Source: Lachnospiraceae bacterium (lineage in GTDB: Bacteria; Bacillota; Clostridia; Lachnospirales; Lachnospiraceae). From it: DNA of 64,000 bases. The notes below the pieces were generated by a model that saw only the letters and a list, made by a program, of their open reading frames with translations, did no database searches and was not told the origin of the DNA. This document shows positions 57,266 through 64,000 of the stretch, piece after piece (the stretch's first letter is position 1; each line of letters starts with the position of its first letter). The translations under genes were made by a program, and so were the position numbers. Location of the stretch: assembly GCA_900771995.1 (NCBI GenBank), contig CAAGQC010000100.1:1-64000 (forward strand), in the 5' to 3' direction.

Positions 57266-57838
57266 TTACGCTTTCTTGCTGTTAAAATGATTCATGGCCG
57301 CATCCGCGCTCTCGGTAATGATCATGCGGATGGCTTCTGCTGCGGTCTTTGCCGCCTCGTCCATGACGCTTCGTTCCTCCGCCGGGAAATGTCCCAGCAC
57401 GTAGTCTGCCAGATCGAAGTTCTTCGGCTTCTCTCCCACGCCCATGCGCACGCGGATAAAAGTATCATGCCCCAACATTTTGATGATATTCTTGAGGCCG
57501 TTATGGCCACCGGCGCTGCCTTTTTTGCGGATGCGGATCTGCCCCACATCCAGGCTGATATCGTCGGAGATCACGATCAGTTCCGCCGTATCATCCACCT
57601 TGTAATAATCCACAATCTCCCGGATGCTCTCGCCGCTTAAGTTCATAAAGGTCTGGGGCTTCGCCAGGATCACCTTCTGTCCGGCCACATAGCCCTTGCC
57701 GATCAATGCCTTATGCTTACTCTCCATGACGGCGATATTTTCTTCCTCTGCTAATCTGTCTATGACATCAAACCCGATATTATGTCTGGTATTTTCATAT
57801 TCTTTGCCGGGATTTCCCAGTCCTGCGATAATATACAT
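57266..57838 (-). CDS. pth: Peptidyl-tRNA hydrolase
   Basis: Recycles tRNA from peptidyl-tRNAs dropped by ribosomes; 190 residues, usual family length. Starts MYIIAGLGNPGKEYENTRHN with the catalytic His in TRHNIGF, then PQTFMNLSGESI, DDISLDVGQIRIRKKGSAGG and HNGLKNI. The start at 57838 has AAGGAGAG upstream; an in-frame extension to 57979 overlaps the previous terminator and is rejected. Precedes mfd. Confidence 0.96.
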   Translation of the reverse strand: MYIIAGLGNPGKEYENTRHNIGFDVIDRLAEEENIAVMESKHKALIGKGYVAGQKVILAKPQTFMNLSGESIREIVDYYKVDDTAELIVISDDISLDVGQIRIRKKGSAGGHNGLKNIIKMLGHDTFIRVRMGVGEKPKNFDLADYVLGHFPAEERSVMDEAAKTAAEAIRMIITESADAAMNHFNSKKA

Positions 57839-57898
57839 AATTCTCTCCTTACTTCCGTGCATTTCATGCGTTACCTTATATTTTCGCATTTTTACAGG

Positions 57899-57931
57899 AA
57901 AAAAGCAACTGTTTGCAATGCAGTTGCTTTT
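57899..57931 (-). terminator. Terminator after the subtilase lipoprotein gene
   Basis: AAAAGCAACTG and CAGTTGCTTTT pair around an 8-10-base loop, beginning at the protease stop codon and ending in a T run on the minus strand. Confidence 0.85.
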
Positions 57932-58871
57932 ACCGTTCCAGAATGCCCCAGCCGGAGGAAGCATCCCAGCCTTGTTCATTGATATCTCTGGCTCTTTGTT
58001 TTAAGAGCTCCATTACTTTTTGCTGTATCTCTTCCGGCTGTTGCCGCAGATCGGGTTCGTCCGTCAGAATAGCCGCCACTATACCCGTCACATAGGCAGC
58101 AGCGAAGGAAGTACCGGTGACTGAAGTCCGTTCTCCCTCCATGGTAGCCGCGGGAAGGTCTTCGCCCGGTGCCACAAAGTCAAGGGAATCTCCTCTTTGG
58201 GAAAAATCGGAGACTTCTCCCGCTGCATTCACGGAACCGACACAGATCACACCTTCGTAAGCTCCCGGATAATACACATTGTCCGGCGTGGTAAGATTCG
58301 TGTTCCCGGCGCAGGTCACAACGATCACGCCCTGTTCCACCGCATACTCCACGGCTTCCCGCAGGGAATCGTCATCTTTTGCCGAAGCCGCACTGATATT
58401 AATGATGTCACAGTGAAAGGTATCCACCGCTTCCCGGATCATTTCTCCTACGGTCACCGCATCCGCATTCACGATCCTTCCCAGATAATCCTCCGCACAA
58501 TACACTAACGGAATCAACACCGCCTGTGGGCAGATTCCCTCCACTCCGGCAGCTTTACTTCCCACAATAATGGAGGCCACCGCAGTACCATGGCCGGTCG
58601 TATCCTCCATAGCAGAAAGGGGCTTGATTCTGTTCAAGCCCCCTTCCAGAGATGTGGGATCGATTGCCATGGTGGAAATGCCGGAGTCCAACACCGCAAT
58701 GCGGACAGGTGTCTGTCCGTCCGCTGTCTGATCCGAAGCCTCCGTCTCTGCTGTGATCACCGTCTCTATGGCGGTTGCCGCCTCTGTGATCTGTCCTGTG
58801 GCTGTAGTGCCACAGGACGATAACAGGAGACTTCCCAGGAGAAGAATGAGACACCATTGCTTTCGTTTCAT
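57930..58871 (-). CDS. Subtilisin-like (S8) serine protease lipoprotein
   Basis: Surface-anchored protease of 313 residues. Lipoprotein signal MKRKQWCLILLLGSLLLSS with lipidated C20; a Thr/Ala/Glu-rich linker to about 50; then the S8 fold with catalytic D62 (AVLDSG), H94 (GHGTAVAS), oxyanion N190 (CAGN) and S255 (GTSFAAAYVTG). There is no I9-type propeptide, so it may fold without one or be kept in check by its substrate. The gene begins 30 bases after the giant repeat protein's stop on the same strand, so both are likely made together; it could process that protein at the surface (inference). Confidence 0.9.
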   Translation of the reverse strand: MKRKQWCLILLLGSLLLSSCGTTATGQITEAATAIETVITAETEASDQTADGQTPVRIAVLDSGISTMAIDPTSLEGGLNRIKPLSAMEDTTGHGTAVASIIVGSKAAGVEGICPQAVLIPLVYCAEDYLGRIVNADAVTVGEMIREAVDTFHCDIINISAASAKDDDSLREAVEYAVEQGVIVVTCAGNTNLTTPDNVYYPGAYEGVICVGSVNAAGEVSDFSQRGDSLDFVAPGEDLPAATMEGERTSVTGTSFAAAYVTGIVAAILTDEPDLRQQPEEIQQKVMELLKQRARDINEQGWDASSGWGILER

Positions 58872-58901
58872 TCCTTATATCCCTGTCTTTCTTTTTATTG
58901 C

Positions 58902-61900
58902 TTAGTTACTGGCAGTCCAATTTACACTCTTTGAATTATAAGAACCGCTGGTAATAGCAGCGCCCTTCATTGTCGGTGACTTTGTCATCGCAACACTATT
59001 ACCCGATGCACTTCCGCTGCTATTTGTGATAGTTATAGATCCGCTACACTCGATACCACGGCTTGCTTCACTATTTGCCGTACCACCCACAGCAGTTACG
59101 TTCGCACCATTTTTCATTTCCATATTTTCTCCGGTATAAATACCACTGGAGCCTGCTGCATTACCGCCGTTCGCTGTGACAGCAGCACCGTCCACGATAA
59201 GAGTACCAGAATCAACACTGATGCCATGGCTGCTCTGTCCGCCACCGCCAGTGGCAGTGAGACTGCCGCTGCCGGTTATTGTTAACGGTCCCCTATTTAC
59301 ATAAATGCCACAGTTCCAGGCACTTATACCGCTATTGGAGCTGGTATTGATAATCGTATTCACTGTTCCTGCTGCAAGCTCAATTGTCAGTGTTCCATCA
59401 GCGGAAACCGCACCATTATGGTAGTTCGAAACCGGCGCATATTTTATTGTCGCATTATTCAAAGTCAACACGCCGTTTTCCAGCTTAATATTATAGTTCT
59501 CTGCATTGCCACCAGGTGTCACCTTACCATTGGTGTCTGTTTTCGCATAAACAGGTGTGCCCGAGTATGACAGTGTTACTCCTCCTACATTTACGGAAAT
59601 ATTATTTGTCACCACCTGGTTCCACTGGGCATATAATGTCTGCGTTCCTGTCGTTGTCATCTTATCAGTTGCAGTAATCTGATCCCCGGAAGCACTTGCA
59701 GTGTACCATCCCAGGAACGTATAACCGGACCGGGTAGGGCTTTCTCCTGGAAGCGTATAACTTGCATCATAGGTCTGATTAATGCTCTTAGCTGTTGTAC
59801 TATCTGCAAAGCTTCCGCCATTTGCGTTAAACGTTACCGTATAGGTATTGGCCGTCCAATGCGCATACAGGGTGTGATCCTCTGTCCGGGTTACCTTTGT
59901 TTTCTCAGTTACTTTTTCGTCTCCGCTGCTTGCGGTGTACCAGCCGTCAAAGGTATAGCCGGTTCTGGTAGGTCCAGGCAAGTTGCCATAGCTTTGGTCA
60001 TAAGTCACATTAATAGAACTTACCGTCGTAGGAGTACTGCTGCCGCTTCCCGGATTGGAATCGAAGCTTACCTTGAATTTCTGTGCATTCCAGTGGGCAT
60101 ACAGGATAGTGTCCCCGGTGATGTTCACTATATTGTCAGCGATAATTGCTGTTCCATCTTCTTTTTCGGTATACCATCCGGCAAAGTCATAACCGGTTCT
60201 GGTTGCGGCAGGCAGGATTCCGTAGGTACTTCCGTAAGTCACTTCCCTGGAGGTTGAATCTGTCATCATGTATCCTCCATTTGCATCAAAGCTTACCGTG
60301 TAGCTCTGTGCTGTCCATACCGCATACAGCGTCAGTATGCCGTTCTGTTCTGCCACCAGATTCCGTACTGTCTCCGCATCCTTGTATTCTGCGGTCTCTG
60401 CACTATCCGTGGTTGCCCAGCCTGCGAAATCATAACCGGCTCTGGTGTAGCCATTCTTGCTCAATGCGGTAAGTTCCTGATCGTAGGTGAACTGCTGGTT
60501 CTCCATGGTACCCTCACCGCCGTTGGGGTAAAAGGCAACGGTGTATTCATTTACTTCCCATACCGCATACAGGGTCACCTTCGCATCTTCTGTTGCCGCA
60601 AGATTCTTCACAACTGCCTGCTCGTCGTATTCCGCACTCTTGGCATCCGCAGTCGCTGCCCAGCCCATGAAGTGGTAACCGGTCTTCTGATATGCATTCC
60701 GGATCAGTACTGCCTCAGTGTCATAAGTCATCTGCTGTGCATCCATGCTTCCGCTGTCCGCACCGTTGCCGTCGAATACCACACCATAGACAACCGGCTG
60801 CCATACCGCATACAGTGTCACGGTTGCACCTGCTTCTGTGGTAAGATCACTTACACCTGCCTCGTCTGCGTAATCTGCTGTGTCTGCATTTGCTGCTTTT
60901 GCCCAGCCTGCGAACTGATAACCCTCACGGGTCAGAGTATTTTTGCTTAACTGTACCTCTTCATCATAAGTGAGGCTCTGGTTCTCCATGGTGCCTTCGC
61001 CGCCGTTGGCATCGAAAGCCACCTCATAGCTGTTAGCTTCCCACTGTGCATACAGTACAAAGCCATCGGTCTCGGATACTGCCTTATCCCAGTCAGCCGC
61101 ACTGCCTCCGTCGGCATTGTAATACTGCTTGCCGCCTTCCGCCTCATCATAGTATCCGGCGAACTGATATCCGGCGCGTGCAGGTACTGTGACTGCGGGC
61201 ATTGCACTGTCATACGTTGCCAGCACATTGCTGTCTCCACCGATTCCTCCCTGTACATCAAAGCTTACATTGTAGGTCTTCGCTGTCCATCCGGCACGAA
61301 GCTCGGTTGCTTCTGTAATGATATCCTCATCAAAATTCCACAGTCTCGGAGTCTCCGCCACTACATACCATCCGGCTAATTCATAACCGTCTCTGGAAAT
61401 CTCTTCCGGCTCCTGTACTTTACCTTCGTAAGCCACATTCTCTGTCCCAGGATCTGCACCCGTGCCGCTTACAAAGGTTACACCGTAGGTATTTCTGCTG
61501 TAGTACAGCTTTAATACCAGAGTTCCTTCTCCGGGAATGATTCCCGTATTGTCGTCTGTCTTGCTTTCATCGAAAGTAAAGCCTGTATAAGCCTTACTCT
61601 GTTCTTTTCCGACGGTAATCGTTGCTCCTGTCAGAGCGATTGCCGTTGTCGTCTCCGTATCCTCATAACCGGAGCCGTCCAGCTTCTCCAGCATATGATG
61701 GATCTCATAGGTCTGTTCCACAGGCGCCCACTGTGCATAAAATGTTCTTGCGCCGGTGCTGCCTGCCGGGATCTCCGTTACAAAGCTGCCCGTGCCGTCT
61801 GCCTCCGTATTCCATCCCAGGAACCGGTAACCTGCCTTGCCGGGATCGGAGAGTTTCACAGTATCTTCGATTGTATAGGCAGCAGGGTTTTCATCGGAAT

Positions 61901-64000
61901 TCGTACCACCATCCAGTTCATAAGTGATATCGTATGCTACCGGAATCCACTTTGCATGAAGGACGATGTTCTCCTTCACCTTATCGGTCTCGAAATTCCA
62001 GGGAGTCGTACCTGCTTCATCCAGATACCATCCTCCGAAGGTATAATGTTCTTTCTTCAGTTCCACAGAGGGTGCTGTGATCTTAGCCCCCGTGATGACT
62101 TCTACTCCGGGAACACCGGCTGTCAGTGCTTCCCCGCTTTCATACGCGGTACCACCGTGCAATTCATAGCTTACACTGTTCTTTCTGGAAGGATCACTCC
62201 AGTGCAGATCCATTTCACTGGACAACGGTTTGCTGGTGAAGGATAACGGTGCACCGTTCCAGGTAAGCTTGATGGTTCCCGTCTCCTCATTGCTTCCGTC
62301 CTGAGGGATCACGCTGATAATGCCGTTCTCATAAGTAAAGTTGCCTGTCGTAGTGATGGTGAAGTCACTGTAGGTATAGTTCTTGTCTGAAGTATCACCA
62401 TTTCGCAGGTTCATGTAGGACATGTTCATTCTGTCAATGGGCAGTGCCACACTGGTGTTGGCTCCCATCTCGATATCCATATCGTCCGCCTCGCCTGCCG
62501 TGGTCTCATAATTAAATGCATATACGTTCTCTACCGAGCCCATATTCCACAACGGCCAGTATTTGTCATACAATACCGGGGCATATTTGAATGTACCGCC
62601 GAATGCCGAAGCCAGGAATCGGATCTCCAGATATGCACCTACTTCCAGAAGCATTGCTCCGGAGGCGCTGGAAGCTTTTCCGCTGCCGGACTGCCAGGAG
62701 GTACTGTAATAGAAGTAACCCCACATCTGTACATAAGCGCCGGCCTCCGCCATAATACCTATGGACGCCACCTTCTTACTAAACAGACCCGCATAGACCG
62801 TCAGCCGGATTCCGGCCCGCAGTCCCAGCGTACCCATAACATACAGGTCAAACTGGTAATTGGACTTCGTCAGATCCACACAGTTACTGCTGCTGGTCTT
62901 GCTGAATACATTTAAGGTAAAGGTGTATCTCTTAGCCACGCTGTACTGGAAGCTCATGCCCAGCATGACATTTACCTTCGCGGATACCACAAAGTCACCC
63001 TGTACACCTACTACGATAATACCTGCCAGTATTCTGGCTTCGTTGGAAAAGATATTTACATTAACCAGATCGATCCAGTCCGGATTGTTCTCCAGCATGT
63101 CGGCATATTTGTCCGCCAGACCGCCGCCTGTGGAAGAAATATCCTGGTTGAAGAATTTATCCTGTGTATCCATCAGTTCATGGATCTGATCACTTAATTT
63201 CTTGTCTACGGTAGACCAGTCATATTCCGGATCCTTACCCTCTGCCAGAATCGTCGCCGTAATACCGACACCGGTGTAAGATCCCGCATCCAGGTTCGTG
63301 GTGATTCTGTAATCCTTAATATAACGGAAGATCCACTTCTTGCCCCAGACTGCCTTACCTCTGATATTCAGATTCAACAGGATCTCATGTTCAAAGGTAG
63401 CAGCTACCTTCAGGGTCAGCTGATTCTTGCCGGAACCGATCTTCACATTGAAGCTGACCTCCAGCTGGGCGTTCGCACCGTTCTTGGAATAGCCGTTGCT
63501 TAAATATTTCAGGTTACGGCTGACATTAGCTCTTACCTGCAGGCCTTCCACGGAGACACTGTTGCTGGCCATCAGCTGCAGATCACTCTGGGTAGCTGCG
63601 GAACCATCCTCTCTTGTAAGGGTCAAATCCTGTAAGCCTCTTTCCCCGGCAAGTTCCTGTAATTCCTCGGTTGCCAGCGCTACGGTTGCCAGATAGTTGG
63701 CTGCCTCCAGGGCAAAACCACTGTCGATGGCATCCTGTTCGATCTCCGCCTCAATGGATCTGGCGGTATCTTCATCCAGATCGAACTCCATCTCCTCCGT
63801 ACTGTTGACCGTCATGGAATCCAGTACTTCATTCTCGGTAATGTCTACATAAGTAAGGATCGTATCCTCTCCGGACACCACGATATCCGTGATCTGTCCG
63901 TAGGTAAGCTCGGTAGCTGTCTCCAGGCTGCCGCTGTAGAATGCCAGATAGTCGCCGACATCTACCGTGGTGCTCTCATCCAGCCCCATATCCTGATAAT
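58902..64000 (-). CDS. Giant repeat-rich surface protein (5' end outside window)
   Basis: At least 1698 residues; the frame is open at the window edge, so the N-terminus and any signal peptide are missing and the ATG at 63989 is probably internal. The first about 600 visible residues form a beta-rich region without recognised family. Residues about 600-1455 hold some ten InlB B-repeats (Listeria-Bacteroides repeat, Flg_new type), each closing with LYAxW or similar, plus one MucBP-like unit (QTYEIHHMLEKLDGSGYEDT). The last 240 residues are Gly/Thr/Asn-rich and look like a beta-helix. There is no LPXTG sorting signal. Likely an adhesin or surface-layer protein; retention may be non-covalent. 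Confidence 0.85.
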   Translation of the reverse strand, partial: YQDMGLDESTTVDVGDYLAFYSGSLETATELTYGQITDIVVSGEDTILTYVDITENEVLDSMTVNSTEEMEFDLDEDTARSIEAEIEQDAIDSGFALEAANYLATVALATEELQELAGERGLQDLTLTREDGSAATQSDLQLMASNSVSVEGLQVRANVSRNLKYLSNGYSKNGANAQLEVSFNVKIGSGKNQLTLKVAATFEHEILLNLNIRGKAVWGKKWIFRYIKDYRITTNLDAGSYTGVGITATILAEGKDPEYDWSTVDKKLSDQIHELMDTQDKFFNQDISSTGGGLADKYADMLENNPDWIDLVNVNIFSNEARILAGIIVVGVQGDFVVSAKVNVMLGMSFQYSVAKRYTFTLNVFSKTSSSNCVDLTKSNYQFDLYVMGTLGLRAGIRLTVYAGLFSKKVASIGIMAEAGAYVQMWGYFYYSTSWQSGSGKASSASGAMLLEVGAYLEIRFLASAFGGTFKYAPVLYDKYWPLWNMGSVENVYAFNYETTAGEADDMDIEMGANTSVALPIDRMNMSYMNLRNGDTSDKNYTYSDFTITTTGNFTYENGIISVIPQDGSNEETGTIKLTWNGAPLSFTSKPLSSEMDLHWSDPSRKNSVSYELHGGTAYESGEALTAGVPGVEVITGAKITAPSVELKKEHYTFGGWYLDEAGTTPWNFETDKVKENIVLHAKWIPVAYDITYELDGGTNSDENPAAYTIEDTVKLSDPGKAGYRFLGWNTEADGTGSFVTEIPAGSTGARTFYAQWAPVEQTYEIHHMLEKLDGSGYEDTETTTAIALTGATITVGKEQSKAYTGFTFDESKTDDNTGIIPGEGTLVLKLYYSRNTYGVTFVSGTGADPGTENVAYEGKVQEPEEISRDGYELAGWYVVAETPRLWNFDEDIITEATELRAGWTAKTYNVSFDVQGGIGGDSNVLATYDSAMPAVTVPARAGYQFAGYYDEAEGGKQYYNADGGSAADWDKAVSETDGFVLYAQWEANSYEVAFDANGGEGTMENQSLTYDEEVQLSKNTLTREGYQFAGWAKAANADTADYADEAGVSDLTTEAGATVTLYAVWQPVVYGVVFDGNGADSGSMDAQQMTYDTEAVLIRNAYQKTGYHFMGWAATADAKSAEYDEQAVVKNLAATEDAKVTLYAVWEVNEYTVAFYPNGGEGTMENQQFTYDQELTALSKNGYTRAGYDFAGWATTDSAETAEYKDAETVRNLVAEQNGILTLYAVWTAQSYTVSFDANGGYMMTDSTSREVTYGSTYGILPAATRTGYDFAGWYTEKEDGTAIIADNIVNITGDTILYAHWNAQKFKVSFDSNPGSGSSTPTTVSSINVTYDQSYGNLPGPTRTGYTFDGWYTASSGDEKVTEKTKVTRTEDHTLYAHWTANTYTVTFNANGGSFADSTTAKSINQTYDASYTLPGESPTRSGYTFLGWYTASASGDQITATDKMTTTGTQTLYAQWNQVVTNNISVNVGGVTLSYSGTPVYAKTDTNGKVTPGGNAENYNIKLENGVLTLNNATIKYAPVSNYHNGAVSADGTLTIELAAGTVNTIINTSSNSGISAWNCGIYVNRGPLTITGSGSLTATGGGGQSSHGISVDSGTLIVDGAAVTANGGNAAGSSGIYTGENMEMKNGANVTAVGGTANSEASRGIECSGSITITNSSGSASGNSVAMTKSPTMKGAAITSGSYNSKSVNWTASN
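59630..62200 (-). repeat. Tandem InlB B-repeat array in the giant gene
   Basis: About eleven protein-level repeats of 65-85 residues, each of the form aromatic-x-V-x-F-D-x-N-G-G ... GY-x-F-x-GW ... LYAxW. Adjacent units at 59800-60250 and 60450-61050 are the most alike at DNA level. They are coding repeats, prone to copy-number change by recombination. Confidence 0.8.

Noticed and set aside
57839..57979. 47-residue N-terminal extension of peptidyl-tRNA hydrolase
   Set aside because: It would be translated across the terminator of the upstream protease gene; the family begins at MYIIAGLGNPG, which has a good ribosome site.
59600..62200. Possible CRISPR or satellite array in the giant gene
   Set aside because: The repeats are similar mainly at protein level, with a period of about 200-250 bases and all in frame; they are InlB-type coding repeats.

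Overview
The window reads as a chromosomal segment of a spore-forming, carbohydrate-degrading Clostridia bacterium, most likely a gut Lachnospiraceae (Roseburia/Blautia-like). Reasons: spoVT with a sigma-G-like promoter, a T-box leader before a long ileS, two complete carbohydrate loci with Firmicutes-type ABC importers, YesM/YesN two-component signalling, AGGAGG-type ribosome sites, and a moderately GC-rich coding sequence with AT-rich promoters. There is no phage, insertion sequence, rRNA, tRNA or CRISPR array. All names come from reading the translated sequence; no database search was run.

Layout. 1-7.7 kb: glycogen phosphorylase, a DUF6056-like membrane protein, and ileS under a T-box with an AUC specifier. 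7.8-14.8 kb: a membrane diguanylate cyclase, spoVT, a sodium-coupled NSS-family transporter and a heterodimeric ABC exporter. 14.9-17.6 kb: a tight pyridoxamine kinase / TIGR04076 / small alarmone synthetase / metF operon.

17.7-33.1 kb: glycan locus 1. YesN/YesM and a three-gene sugar importer lie downstream of two GH43 enzymes (one resembling the Asp-less exo-beta-1,3-galactanases), a discoidin-like protein, GH31, a ROK kinase and GH88, with a divergent AraC regulator. The enzyme set fits arabinogalactan-type or similar uronate-capped plant glycans. Scars and sites include a GH28 N-terminal remnant, a pair of inverted 11-bp sites between the divergent genes, and 21-bp-spaced direct repeats before the importer that fit a YesN operator.

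33.2-48.9 kb: glycan locus 2, a beta-mannooligosaccharide phosphorolysis locus: alpha-galactosidase (GH36), LacI and AraC regulators, importer, cellobiose-2-epimerase-type enzyme, GH130_1 and GH130_2 phosphorylases, a very unusual fusion protein, and mannose-6-phosphate isomerase. The imported oligomers would be epimerised and phosphorolysed to mannose-1-phosphate, which enters glycolysis through ManA. The 1030-residue fusion joins PAS, GGDEF, GAF-like and degenerate GGDEF modules to an SGNH esterase with a C-terminal beta-sandwich that resembles the CE17 mannan acetylesterases of such loci. It is the best candidate for an undescribed system: c-di-GMP synthesis physically tied to a glycan-deacetylating enzyme.

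49-64 kb: NUDIX hydrolase, a membrane-anchored unknown, a KDG-type sugar kinase, a GT39-like membrane protein, a 34-codon gene not previously obvious whose ribosome site lies in a 16-bp hairpin, mfd, pth, a subtilisin-like lipoprotein, and a giant repeat-rich surface protein that runs off the right end.
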